From positions 16,113,117-16,177,116 of the forward strand of contig CM043009.1 in NCBI GenBank assembly GCA_023678885.1: a stretch of DNA of 64,000 nucleotides. Direction: 5' to 3'. The DNA is from Pogostemon cablin. Lineage: Eukaryota; Streptophyta; Magnoliopsida; Lamiales; Lamiaceae. Each line of letters starts with the position of its first letter. The first letter of the stretch is position 1. Positions 24,496 to 36,200 of this stretch are shown in pieces. The translations under genes were made by a program, and so were the position numbers. The notes beneath the pieces were generated by a model, which did no database searches, was not told the DNA's origin, and worked only from the letters and a program-made list of their open reading frames with translations.

Positions 24496-25733
24496 CTTTT
24501 GGTGGAGACGAAGGCGCATTGCTGTTTTGGATAAGCATGAGCGACTTTTGATTGACAAATCTCATGCCCGAATCTTGCCTAATTAGTTGTTGTTGCCTTT
24601 TTTTCAATATTTGATTGAGGAGTAATTTTAGTAATTGAGAATAATCCTAAGTATAAATAAAACTACTGTAATAATGCAATGGGAAATTGAAATTGTAAGA
24701 ATTGGGTTTCATCCCCTTCATGCGTTCATTCCGTAATATACATAGTATCAACGGAACTCGCATTTTGTGATTCATTGTGTGTTCTTCGTTTGTTTATACG
24801 CTACGCTGCATCACCTTTATTCTTAACTGGACTATGGCTCAGTTGACACATTTTCTAATAAGTTATGGGTAATAAGGGACTCACTAATGTATGTATAAGT
24901 GATTACTATTTTATTAAAAAAAATATTAATTTCAATATTATATTTCAATATTTTATTTCTCTCTATATTTATTCATCCCTTCCTAATTTCCTACCACACA
25001 TAAATGTCCTTTATTCTCTTTTTTTTCTTTTAACTATTTTTATTTGAAATGGTTTTAACCTTTAAGAGTCACAAAAGTTATATATTATTATAATTAACAT
25101 TGATGAATATATTTTAAATAAATTAAGTTAAAGTTTATCATTGATAAAGATAACATTATCTTAAATTTTCAATTTCAATTTTGATTTTGATTTAATAAAA
25201 TAGATATACTTAAAATGTTAAATTAATAATTTGTTATATAAGTAAAGCATGATTAATAAATTATAAACGTGTGTCGCCTGTAATTGCATCTTTTGAACAT
25301 TTATATGAATAAATATATGAATCTCTGGATGTTGAGATTTTGGAGGTTTCGTATTTAAATTTCAGCTAATTTAAATTTGAGATTTTGTTTAAATTTGATA
25401 AGCACTGTGCATATAAATAGATCTTAATTGTATAGGTATAAATAAATTGTATACAGCAGAAAAAGATAAAGAAATATATTTTCACACTTTTTTCAATTGC
25501 ATCTATTGAGATTTGCTTTCTTTTCTGCTGGAAAAAAAGAATCTAAGCTTTTCCACCAAATTTACCATAGTTCCCAAATTTATTTCTTTTTTTTTTCCAA
25601 CTTCTCCTCTTCGTTAATTTCTATTCTGTCCTCATTTTTCTCTTTTCTCTATCATTTAATTATTTATTTGTGTATTCATGGTGCTTTTTTTGTTTATGTT
25701 GGGTTGTAATTAGTATATTAAACTGGTGAAGTT
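24496..25733. other. Intergenic region between MYB downstream MITEs and the copia element
   Basis: AT-rich DNA without a convincing gene. The stretch around 24700-24800 (GGGTTTCATCCCCTTCATGC, TAGTATCAACGGAACTCGC) could be the end of an old LTR. Short open frames have no family similarity. Confidence 0.45.
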
Positions 25734-25738
25734 GGATG
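25734..25738. other. Target-site duplication, left copy (GGATG)
   Basis: GGATG directly precedes the left LTR and recurs at 32287-32291 directly after the right LTR. The left LTR has lost the G of its terminal TG, so the junction reads GGATGTTTGGG instead of GGATGTGTTGGG. Confidence 0.85.
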
Positions 25739-26809
25739 TTTGGGTATATGGAGTAGTATTTAAAACGGCTTATGGATTACTTTTGGTAAAGTCGAGTCAA
25801 GAGTTACACTCTTTCTCCTTAAGACGAAATTGCTCCGTACTTCAGGTGCTTACGGACTATAGCAATCGCCTCCAAGATACAACGACTTTGAATTTTGGAC
25901 TTGTAGCACAACTAGTCCAAAATTATCGGCGAACGAACTAATATTTTAGAACTTTCGGACTTGGGTAGGAAAATTCTAGAACTATAGGTACTAGAATGTA
26001 ATATGCAAGTATGTAGTGCAGGACTTGAATGATTTTCTGCAGAATGTATGGGGGTCTATTTATAAGTGTTGAAGAGTTGTGTTGCTTTTTTAGAAAGGAC
26101 ACCTTAATTCATTATGGGCCATTAGATCATGCCTCTTGATCAAGATCAAGATCCAATGGTCTAGATTGCACCCCTCCATTTTGAATTTTAAATTCAAATC
26201 TTGGAGCCAATCTTTACCCTCCAATGCATCTTTGGGGGCAGGCCCGACCCGAGGCAACCCGACCCGGCCCGGCGCATAACCCGACCCGATCTGATGACCC
26301 GACCCGGTAGAGATCCAGTTCGATCAGCGACCCGATCTGGCCCAACGACCCAACTGCAGCCCGATCCGGACAGCGACCCGTCCCGGTCCGGCCATGCGTT
26401 GTTTTAACTCACCTATCGAACCCGGTTCGAGTCCAAAAGGTGATCATGTGCAAGCGCGGCTAGACTTGGTTGGATGCACCATGTGGTCCACACATTTTAT
26501 TTAATTCAATAATGTGTGTGGGTAATAATAAGGAGTTCAATTCTCCCATCTTTTTCCAATGTGGGATAACTTCCCACTTCAATATTTACTCTTCATTTTT
26601 TCTTATTTTTCTTGTAATTAATTGCAAACTTCATGTATTAATTACTCATTCACCCGGAATTGGATTTGAGCAAACTTATACACTAAATTCATCTACTCGA
26701 AACGTAGTTTCCAAATATGCAATTTGTTTTCATTTTCGACAAACGAAAATTACAAGAACATTGGTCAAAAGTGGGCTTGACCCACTTCTACACTTAACCA
26801 ATTCCAACA
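25739..26809 (-). repeat. Copia 3' LTR (left copy)
   Basis: It matches 31221-32286 nearly throughout, from TGGGTATATGGAGTAG to CAATTCCAACA. It contains a GC-rich tract at about 26240-26395 built on CCCGACCCG, striking in this AT-rich region. Relative to the element it is the 3' LTR, because the polypurine tract adjoins it. Confidence 0.93.
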
Positions 26810-26810
26810 A

Positions 26811-26820
26811 TCCCCCACAT
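26811..26820 (-). other. Copia polypurine tract
   Basis: On the minus strand the sequence next to the 3' LTR reads ATGTGGGGGA followed by T and the LTR. This is the purine run that primes plus-strand DNA synthesis in LTR elements. Confidence 0.8.
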
Positions 26821-27348
26821 GAATGTAATTAATGCATGTAGACTTTATCGAAAGTTCCTACGAACTGCTATTTGCATCAGGATAGGTAGCTTCCAGCTTT
26901 GAACCTTCCTTAGTAGAATGCCATCGGATTTACTTGCTGCTTAGTGAACATGATGTTTTGAACTAGTCAGCATTTTATGTAAATCAAGTCAACGACACCC
27001 ACACAATAACAATTCTAATATTCTTCGTTCTCACATTGTGTCCAATTCGGCCCTGGACCATCTTGGATTCATAAGTGTTTTTCTCATTCGAAGCGGCCAA
27101 ACTTCACACTTATATAGGTGATCTCCTATGTAGAGTATCCTGCTATACTCCACCTTTAAGGTATAGGAATCATTAAAAGCTTTTAAGGCTTACCCTCTAC
27201 CACACTTCTGCAGGCTTGCACTTGATTTGAGAATGAGTTGAGATAATATTTCAAGTGCTATTTCGGAACACTTATAACTAGTTGTCTTATTGAACCATGT
27301 TCTTAGGATCTCCAATCAGCATGGTTAAGTTACCGCTATAAACGTTCT

Positions 27349-30319
27349 TTAGTGCGTGGATTTTAAACTCATTCCCATTATTGCACTTGTCATTAGATCT
27401 CTATTTATGCCTTTTGTCAGCGGATCCGTGATATTTTCCTTAGACTTTACATAGTCGATGGAAATTATCCCACTAGAGATCAATTGCCTAACGGTATTAT
27501 GTCTCCTCCTTATGTGTCGAGATTTACCGTTGTACATGTTGCTTTGTGCTCTCCCAATAGTTGCCATGCTATCGCAATGTATCATTATAGGAGGCACTGG
27601 TTTGCTCCAACAAGGAATATCCTCTAAGAAGTTTCTAAGCCATTCGGCTTCTTCACCAGCTTTGTCTAATGCAATGAACTCCGACTCCATTGTGGAACGA
27701 GCTATGCATGTTTGTTTAGAAGATTTCCATGATACTGCTCCACCACCTATGGTAAATACGTAACCACTTGTGGATTTGGAGTCTTTTGAATCAGATATCC
27801 AATTAGCATCCGTGAATCCTTCGACTACGGCTGGATATCTTGTATACAGTATCCCATAACTTAGAGTATGTTTCAAATATCTAAGTACTCTTGTCAATGC
27901 TATCCAATGTTCTTTATTAGGATTGCTTGTGAACCTACTAAGTTTATGAACAGAGTATGCTATATCCGGACATGTACAATTTGTTAAGTACATTAAACTT
28001 CCGATAATTCTTGCATATTTCTGTTGTGATATGGGTTCGCCTTTATTTTTGGCTAGATGTAAATTCACATCCACAGGAGTTTTAGCCGAGGGTAAGTCAA
28101 AGGCATCGAATTTCTTAAGTATATTCTCTACGTAGTGAGATTGTGTTAAGACAATTCCATCAGGTGATCTAGAGATTCTTATCCCTAGTATGACATCAGC
28201 CTCACCCATATCCTTCATGTCAAAATTCCTTTTTAACATGTTCTTAGTATTCACAATCACTTTGTGATTACTTCCTATTATGAGCATGTCGTCTACGTAT
28301 ATACATACAATTACATACTCATTAGGCGTGCTTTTTATGTAGACACACTTATCACATTCATTGATTTTGAATCCATTTGAAAGCATAGTTTGATCAAACT
28401 TTTGATGCCATTGTTTAGGTGCTTGTTTTAATCCGTATAAGGATTTTATTAACTTGCACACTTTCTTTTCTTGGCCAGGGGCAACAAACCCTTCAGGTTG
28501 TTCCATATATATTTCCTCTTCTAATTCACCATTTAAGAAAGCTATTTTGACATCCATTTGGTGTATCTCAAGATTATGCAAAGCTGCAATTGCTATGAGA
28601 ACTCTAATGGATGAAATTCTTGTCACAGGTGAATATGTGTCGAAGAAATCATATCCTTCCTTTTGTTTGAATCCTTTAGCTACTAAGCGAGCCTTGTATT
28701 TGTCAATTGAACCATCAGCCTTGTATTTCTTCTTTAGGATCCATTTGCATCCTAAAGGTTTGTTGCCTGGTGGTAGATCGACCACCTCCCAAGTATGGTT
28801 TTGCATAATTGATTCAATTTCGCTGTTGATAGCCTCTTTCCAGAGAGAAGCATCTGGACTAGACAATGCTTCATGTATTGTCCTTGGTTCATTTTCTAGC
28901 ATGTAGCTTATAAAATCAGAACCAAAGGACTTTTCCTTCTTGATTCTTTTACTACGCCTTGGTTCTTCCTCCCTTTGAGGTGAACCTTTTTCTATAGCGT
29001 CATGAGTTCTTTTATGCGAGCTCACTTCTTGTTTTTCCTTCTTAGGAAAAATATTCTCAAAGAACACTGTATTTCTAGATTCAATAGTCATTCCCTCATT
29101 CATTTCAGGAACTTCTGACTTATGAACCAAGAAACGATATGCACTACTATTGTATGCATAACCAATAAAGATGCAATCAACTGTTTTGGGTCCTAGCTTT
29201 ACTTGTTTTGGTTTAGGTACCTCAACTTTTGCTAGGCACCCCCACACTTTGAGGTAACCATATGACGGTTTCCTTCCTTTCCATAATTCATATGGAGTTT
29301 TATCTCTTTTCTTGTGTGGTAGTTTATTAAGAATGTGGTTTGCCGAAAGCACTGCTTCTCCCCACATGTTCTGGGATAGGCCCGAGCTAATCAACATAGC
29401 ATTCATCATCTCTTTGAGAGTTCTATTTTTTCGTTCTGCAACGCCATTAGATTGTGGTGAGTATGGTGCTGTAGTTTGATGAATAATGTCATTTTGTAGA
29501 CAAAATTCTTCAAATGGAGCCACATATTCTCCACCTCTATCACTTCGAATCATTTTGATTCTAATGCTTAGTTGATTTTCGACTTTATTCTTAAAGTTTA
29601 TGAATGCGTCTATTGCTTCATCTTTCCCTCTTAGAAGATATATATAACAATACCTTGTGCAATCATTGATAAATGTAATGAAGTAATTCTTACCCCCTCT
29701 TGTTGGTGCGAACTTTAAATCACATATATCAGTATGGATTAGTTCTAGAGGTGTAGTACTTCTTTCCACTGAATGAAATGGAGTTTTTGTCATTTTTGCT
29801 TCAACACAAATTTCACATTTCTTTTATGGATCTTGTTCCATTATTGGCAACAAATTTAAGTTGACTAATTTTCTTAGTGAATTTAAACTTGCATGTCCTA
29901 ATCTATCATGCCATATATTAGAACTCTCGGCCAAGTAAGAAATAACTTTTCCTTTATTTTTAATATCACGGTGTACAGTCATTACATTTAGTTTGAAAAG
30001 ACCCTTTTTAAGGTAACCTTTTCCTACAAACATTCCACTTTTGGATAGTATATATTTGTCAGACTCATACACTTGTCTAAATCCGGCTTTACTAAGCAAT
30101 GATCCAGACACTAAGTTCTTGCGGATGTCAAGAACATGCAACACATCCACAAGTTGGAGCTCTTTTTCCCGATGTCATCTTCAACACAATTCTGCCTAGT
30201 CCAATAACTTCAGATGTTGAAGAATTTCCCATAAATAATTTTCTACCATTTATCGGGATGTAGGTAGAGAACATTTCCTTGTCCGAGCAGATGTGTCTTG
30301 TTGCTCCACTATCCACAAA
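27349..30319 (-). pseudogene. Copia pol: protease, integrase, reverse transcriptase, RNase H (broken)
   Basis: The protease active site DSGATRHIC begins at about 30316. A frame change then leads to the segment 30150-29824 with the zinc-binding region before integrase (WHDRLGHAS). It stops at 29824-29826, where the family continues directly into integrase. From 29793 to 27349 the frame is open for 814 residues. Its integrase core shows the D,D,E residues in HTDI, RSDRGGEY and AERKN. Reverse transcriptase shows CKWI, the QMDVKIAFLNG region and the catalytic YVDD box. RNase H shows TDANW (DADW in most relatives), STSGYVF and MESEF. The TAA stop at the end is in the usual place. The stops and frame changes make the polyprotein non-functional in this copy. 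Confidence 0.92.
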
Positions 30320-31188
30320 CCATTCTTGTGGATTACCGACTTCTCTTCGGCTAGGTTAGCTCGGCTGTTGTTTTCCTTCTTTGGTTGACGACAGTTTTTC
30401 GCCATATGTCCGGGCTTGTTACAGTTGTAGCAGTTGCCTTTAATCTTCTTTGCAGGCTTTTGCTTTTTGTCATTCCGCTTCCTCTTTTTGTTTTTCCCGA
30501 ATTCAGCCAAATTAACTCTTGCCTCTTTGCTTGACTTGATTTCAGACTTTCGATTATCTTCTTCGATCCTTAGTCTCACGATCAAGTCTTCAAGCATCAT
30601 TTCTTTTCTTTTATGTTTGAGATAGTTTTTAAAATCTTTCCACAGAGGCGGTAGCTTTTCAATTAAAGCAGCTACTTGAAAAGATTCACTCAATTCCATA
30701 CCCTCGGCATGGATGCCATGTAAGATCAGTTGTAGTTCTCTAACTTGATCCAATACAGTCTTGGAGTCCACCATTTTGTACTCGAGGAATCGTCCGACTA
30801 TGAATTTCTTCATTCCGGCGTCATCCGCTTTGTACTTCTTTTCAAGTTACTCCCATAATTCTTTAGAAGTTTTAAAATCTGTATAAACATTATAGAGTGA
30901 GTCATCTAACCCATTTAGAATGGAGTTACGACACATGAAGTCACTATGTTTCCAGATTTGAACGGCAACTTTCTTTTGATCATCAGTTTCATCTTCTTCA
31001 ACTGTTCGAGCAACTTCTGTCAAAAAACGGGCGAGGTTGAGTGTTGTTAAGTAGAACAACATTTTCTGTTGTCAGCGCTTAAATTCCGTTCCATTGAACT
31101 TAGGTGGTCTCTCGGCGTGAACAGGTGCAGTAGTAACAGTAGTAGGTACCGGTGCAGTAGTAACAGTAGTAGGTACATCAGTAGCCAT
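30320..31188 (-). pseudogene. Copia gag (broken)
   Basis: The frame starts with ATG at 31188 and a Pro/Thr-rich repeat (VPTTVTTAP twice), then RPPKFNGTEFKRW-like sequence in which the W codon is TGA (31072-31074). A second stop TAA (30847-30849) interrupts ELWE.LEKKYK, where relatives have Ser. The frame then continues from 30813 through the gag helical region (FLEYKMVDSKTV) to a CCHC zinc knuckle CYNCNKPGHMAKNC at about 30390-30435. A frame shift at about 30310-30350 separates gag from the protease. Gag would form the particle that packages the RNA; this copy could not make it intact. Confidence 0.9.
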
Positions 31189-31220
31189 CTTTAAATACTA
31201 ACAGAATTTCGTCTTAAGAT

Positions 31221-32286
31221 TGTTGGGTATATGGAGTAGTATTTAAAACGGCTTATGGATTACTTTTGGTAAAGTCGAGTCAAGAGTTACACTCTTTCTC
31301 CTTAAGACGAAATTGCTCCGTACTTCAGGTGCTTACGGACTATAGCAATCGCCTCCAAGATACAACGACTTTGAATTTTGGACTTGTAGCACAACTAGTC
31401 CAAAATTATCTGCGAACGAACTAATATTTTAGAACTTTCGGACTTGGGTAGGAAAATTCTAGAACTATAGGTACTAGAATGTAATATGAAAGTATGTAGT
31501 GCAGGACTTGAATGATTTTCTGCAGAATGTATGGGGGTCTATTTATAAGTGTTGAAGAGTTGTGTTGCTTTTTTAGAAAGGACACCTTAATTCATTATGG
31601 GCCATTAGATCATGCCTCTTGATCAAGATCAAGATCCAATGGTCTAGATTGCACCCCTCCATTTTGAATTTTAAATTCAAATCTTGGAGCCAATCTTTAC
31701 CCTCTAATGCATCTTTGGGGTAGGCCCGACCCGAGGCGACCCGACCCGGCGCATAACCCGACCCGCTCTGATGACCCGACCCGGTAGAGATCCAGTCCGA
31801 TCAGCGACCCGATCTGGCCCGACGACCCAACTGCAGCCCGATCCGGACAGCGACCCGTCCCGGTCCGGCCATGCGTTGTTTTAACTCACCTATCGAACCC
31901 GGTTCGAGTCCAAAAGGTGATCATGTGCAAGCGCGGCTAGACTTGGTTGGATGCACCATGTGGTCCACACATTTTATTTAATTCAATAATGTGTGTGGGT
32001 AATAATAAGGAGTTCAATTCTCCCATCTTTTTCCAATGTGGGATAACTTCCCACTTCAACATTTACTCTTCATTTTTTCTTATTTTTCTTGTAATTAATT
32101 GCAAACTTCATGTATTAATTACTCATTCACCCGGAATTGGATTTGAGCAAACTTATACACTAAATTCATCTACTCGAAACGTAGTTTCCAAATATGCAAT
32201 TTGTTTTCATTTTCGACAAACGAAAATTACAAGAACATTGATCAAAAATGGGCTTGACCCACTTCTACACTTAACCAATTCCAACA
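31221..32286 (-). repeat. Copia 5' LTR (right copy)
   Basis: It starts TGTTGGGTATATGG and ends CCAATTCCAACA, with the TG..CA ends intact (TGTTGG/CCAACA). It is 1066 bp. GGATG follows at 32287-32291. The element reads leftward, so transcription would start in this LTR on the minus strand. Confidence 0.93.
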
Positions 32287-32291
32287 GGATG
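32287..32291. other. Target-site duplication, right copy (GGATG)
   Basis: GGATG immediately follows the CA end of the right LTR and matches 25734-25738. Confidence 0.85.
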
Positions 32292-32493
32292 TACTGATAT
32301 GTTGTATAAATTTGAGATTTAGGGTTATAAATATAATCTCACTAAATAATTTTTAAAACTTTGAGTATTTTTAATAATATTTTGGGCGGCAATGGTGAAA
32401 CTTTGTAGCCCTAACATAGACTAATAAAAACAACCATTAATATTGTTTTCATTGAAATATTTCAAAAATTATAAAAAGTGATTGTTTAGATCG

Positions 32494-32497
<4 letters not shown>

Positions 32498-32530
<33 letters not shown>
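32498..32530. repeat. (TA)n microsatellite
   Basis: A simple TA repeat of about 32 bases lies in AT-rich DNA between the copia element and the next MITE. Confidence 0.9.
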
Positions 32531-32532
<2 letters not shown>

Positions 32533-32974
32533 TTTTAATAAATTATATATTTATCTAAAGTATTAGGATTATAAAGATTAATTTGATGTTCCGTATAATG
32601 CACATGCATTATACTAATTTCGTAAGTTCAACACTTTAAGGTGTGTTTGATTAATTTTGAATTAATAATACTGATTGGGCCTTGAAATTTTTTTTAAAAT
32701 TAAAGTATTTATATACTAATTGAATTTATGTGGATTTAATTTTTATCTAAGTCCATTAGTAAAAAGCAAGGGATCCGGTGAAATACAACTTGATGAAAAG
32801 TGTGTTATAATATATCATAAAACTAATATAAAATTAAGGGAATTTTATTATTCATTCATTACTTATCACATTTACAAGCTTTTGAACACTTATTAACTTT
32901 AGTGAACCAAACCTTCCCTATTTTGAACTTTAAATAAAATAATTAATGTTATAATCAGCTCCTTAATAAATAAA

Positions 32975-33301
32975 TGAGTGTACATTAGGTGCACCCATAT
33001 GTGTATGACTTTTTATTCTATTTTGTATACATATTATTCTATTTTGTATACGTGTTTTGTAATAATTGTATATTTTTTTCACACTAAGTTTTTCATTAAA
33101 AAAACTAATATCTATATGTGTATAACTTTTTATTCAATAGTGTATACATGTTTTTTAATAATTGTATATTTTTTACACTTAATTTTTCATTAAAAAAACT
33201 AACAATTAAATTATATATATTATTGCTCGTAATTATATATATTTTTTGTTATATTTGTATATGGGTGCACCCTGTCTTAGGGTGCACCGAATGCATACTA
33301 T
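32975..33301. mobile_element. GTGCACCC-ended MITE, second copy
   Basis: The left side GAGTGTACATTAGGTGCACC and the right side GGTGCACCGAATGCATACTA are inverted repeats. Inner TGCACCCATATGTGTATGAC and TGTATATGGGTGCACC mirror each other too. Interior phrases (TTGTAATAATTGTATATTTT, TTTTCATTAAAAAAACTAA) match the inverted interior of 21602-21911, so this is the same family in the opposite orientation. Confidence 0.7.
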
Positions 33302-33688
33302 AATTAGCCTAAATAAATAGATTAAAAAACTAAATAGTGGTACAATAACGAAAGAGGGGTACGTATCGCGGGCACACAATAACAGCTTAAACGTCGACTC
33401 CTCAATACTCTTTATTTGTAGTCACAAATCATTGACATGTAACACATGTTTCTTTTTGTAGCACATGGATTTTACTTCTAAGTTTTTCTAATTTTAATTG
33501 TCTCCCGCATACAAGAATTCTATGTGTAATATTGTATTTATTTTTAAATATATTTTATATATTTATTATTATATATATTTAATTTTTTTTATTAAACGTA
33601 TATTTTACATTAATGTTTTAGAAAGAAAACGTTTACTTTCATCATGTTAAAAAGATAAATTCGAGTAATTAATTCAAGTTAAATAATA
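33302..33688. other. AT-rich intergenic stretch
   Basis: I see no coding region and no clear element ends. Confidence 0.5.
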
Positions 33689-33918
33689 CTCCCTCTGTCC
33701 GCCCCAAAGAGTACATTTATTTTTTGCATGTGGATTAAGGAGTATTATTATTATTTAATTTATAGTGTGTAGTTGTATTAGTGTGTTTGTAGGACTCATT
33801 TTTTAATTGTATATTAGTGGTCGTGTGTGGGTCCCATGTGTGTAAAAAAAGAAATGAAACTCTTAGGGACGGACGCCCTAAATGGAAAAATATAACTCTT
33901 TGCAGCGGACGGAGATAG
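33689..33918. mobile_element. Stowaway-type MITE
   Basis: The ends CTCCCTCTGTCCGCCCCAAA and CTCTTTGCAGCGGACGGAGA are inverted repeats with TA on both sides (33687-33688 and 33919-33920). Confidence 0.85.
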
Positions 33919-34160
33919 TATATTCGAGTAATATATTCAAGTAATGTATTTTAATAATTTTTCAGGTAATAATTGTTTTACTCGAACACTTTACTCGAAT
34001 ATATTATTTGAATATTCGAGTAAAATGTATTTTGGTCAATTCTACTATAAAAAAATATAGTGTTAAATTTAGAATAGAAAAGAAATGTGTATAAATTAAA
34101 AATAGGGCACAATAATTTTTTGCTCTATTTTATTTGTGTGGTGAGGTTAGAGAAATAATA

Positions 34161-34377
34161 CTCTCTCCGTCCAATTCTAAGGTATTCATTTGTTTTTTGC
34201 ACGTGGATTAAAGAGTATTATTATTTATAAAGTCGGTAGTTGTATTAGAGGAAAGTGGTGGGTCATAGTATTGTGCATTTTTTTACTAAATAAATAGGAA
34301 AAATTGATACATTTGAAGCGGACGCAAAAAATAGTAAAATTGATTACTTAGAAGCGGATAGAGGGAGAATTTAATAT
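34161..34377. mobile_element. Stowaway-type MITE
   Basis: The left end CTCTCTCCGTCCAATTCTAA is preceded by TA. The right end is TTAGAAGCGGATAGAGGGAG. The right TA is mutated. Confidence 0.75.
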
Positions 34378-34638
34378 GAAAAGTGTAGTTGTATTAGTGT
34401 TGTGTGTGAGCCTTATATAGAATAACTAATTGTTTTGTATGGACTCAACTTGATAAAAAAAGAAAATATAAACTTTAACTTGAAATAAATCAAAATAAAA
34501 AACGTAAACTTTAATGCAGACGGAGGGATATATTAATTTATTTAATGATGAAAATTAAATTAAAAGTTAGTTTAACAATTAAAATTATCCAGATGCACTG
34601 ATACATCAAATAAAATCTGAGACTCTTAATATATACTA

Positions 34639-35949
34639 CTCCCTCCATCCCATTGATAAGTTTCTATTTTGCCATTTTGATCAGTCCTAATACAAAGTAT
34701 CAATTTCCTTTTTAGGTTGATGTGATATACAATAATATTAGAGTAAATATCAAAATCGATCCTGTAAGTATGACATTTCCAACTTCAGTCATTTTTCTAT
34801 TACATTTCTCACTTTTGGTCCTCCAGGGTCCGTTTTTGGTCCTTTTGGTCCAAATTCAGTCATTTTTCGCCGAAAATTTAAAAAACTCGCCGGAAAATCA
34901 TGCGTGAGTTGCACGCGCTCAAAATTGGTCCTGTAAGTATGGATTTTTTCAACTTCAGTCATTTTTTATTATAATTTTCACTTTTGGTCCCCCATTATCC
35001 TATTTTAGTCATTTTTGTCTAAATTTAATCATTTTTCGGCAAAAATTTAAAAAACTAGCCGAAATCATGCGTGAGTTGCACGTGCCAACAAAGAAGACAT
35101 TAACAATATATAAAAAAGAGCAGGGGTAACCACGTGTATGAGCAGTGAAAAAAAAAGAATTAAAAAAATTATAGGGTGAGAGTTGCACAGGCCCGCGTGA
35201 GAGACATGCGGTCTGTTGTTCCACCGTGATTCCCACCATCTCTTCTTCCACTCTCTCCAATTTTATAAAACTTAGATGGTGAGCCTAAAACTCATTAAAA
35301 AAATCTTTACATCTCCCAACGCAAAAAACTTGTTCTTTATATTTTTGCTTATGCCCTTGAGACATATTATCCATTTATTCAATTAAATATATTTTAAATT
35401 AAATTATAAATAAATTAAAAAGAAACAAGGGCTCTGTTTTGCTTGCAACTCAAAACACTAATCAATTAATGCGGTGAAATTGTGTCTATGCTAAATGCCC
35501 ATGATTTCTGGCGAGTTTTTTAAATTTTCGGCGAAAAATGATTAAATTTGGACAAAAATGACTAAAATTGGACAATGGATGACCAAAAGTGAAAATTGCA
35601 ATAAAAAAAGGACTGAAGTTGGAAAAATTCATACTTACAGGACCAATTTTGAGTGTGTACAACTCACGCATAATTTTCCGAAGAGTTTTTTAAATTTCCG
35701 ACGAAAAATGACTGAATTTGGACCAAAAAGACAAAAATGGACTCCGAAGGACCAAAAGTGAGAAATGCAATAAAAAAAGGACTGAAGTTGGAAAATATCA
35801 TACTTACAGGATTGATTTTGATATTTACTCATAATATTATTATACTCAACTCATACACATGGGTCTCACATTCAATAATAATACAATTACCCACTATACA
35901 TTAAAATATTATTTCTCTCAACTCATTATACTTTATACTTTAAAATATT
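34639..35949. mobile_element. Stowaway-type MITE split by a Mutator-like element
   Basis: The left end CTCCCTCCATCCCATTGATA is followed by typical MITE sequence up to 34740. After the inserted element, family-typical phrases (CATGGGTCTCACATTC, CAATTACCCACTATACATTA, ATACTTTAAAATATTATA) continue to 35949, where the next MITE begins. The expected right inverted repeat is absent, so this end is truncated or fused with the neighbour. Confidence 0.6.
34741..35830. mobile_element. Mutator-like element with long terminal repeats and 9 bp target duplication
   Basis: The flanks 34732-34740 and 35831-35839 are both ATAATATTA, a 9 bp duplication typical of Mutator-like elements. The ends GAGTAAATATCAAAATC are perfect inverted copies, and the inverted similarity extends for about 300 bases on each side. 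Each arm is itself made of two related blocks, with CCTGTAAGTATG.ATTTT.CAACTTCAGTC and AATCATGCGTGAGTTGCAC occurring twice per arm. The centre (about 35080-35480) is unique and non-coding. The short open frames are in the arms and have no family match. Confidence 0.85.
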
Positions 35950-35952
35950 ATA

Positions 35953-36200
35953 CTCCCTCCGTCCCATAAAAGTTGACACACTTTCCTTTTTGGTTTGTCC
36001 CACTAAAATTGACATATTTCTTTTTAATACATGAGACCCACACAAAAATAATTAATTTATTCTCATGGGCCCCACATATCACCTCTAATACAACTACCCA
36101 ATACACATTAAATATTATTTCTCTCACTTCACTTTATTTTATTTTACATTAAATTATTATACTTCTTAATATTCGTGCAAAAAAAATTTACATCTTTACC
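35953..36200. mobile_element. Stowaway-type MITE, right end decayed
   Basis: The left end CTCCCTCCGTCCCATAAAAG follows TA at 35951-35952. Typical internal phrases such as GGGCCCCACATATCACCTC and AATACAACTACCC follow. The right inverted repeat is not recognisable beyond ACATCTTTACCATTCTG. Confidence 0.65.

Larger units (their letters stand above)
25739..32286 (-). mobile_element. Full-length, coding-dead Ty1/copia retrotransposon
   Basis: Two near-identical LTRs (25739-26809 and 31221-32286) flank a minus-strand interior with gag, protease, integrase, reverse transcriptase and RNase H in the copia order. A 5 bp target duplication GGATG flanks the element. The total is about 6.55 kb. By eye the LTRs differ at about a dozen substitutions plus a short indel in a GC-rich tract, so insertion was fairly recent. 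The coding region has at least three in-frame stops and two frame breaks, so the copy cannot encode its own proteins. Confidence 0.95.

Noticed and set aside
28454..28906. 150-residue plus-strand frame inside the copia element
   Set aside because: It is the antisense shadow of the reverse transcriptase region, which matches the copia family on the minus strand.
35486..35832. Several overlapping 60-80-residue frames at 34.7-35.8 kb
   Set aside because: They are produced by the repeated arms of the Mutator-like element on both strands, with no domain similarity.
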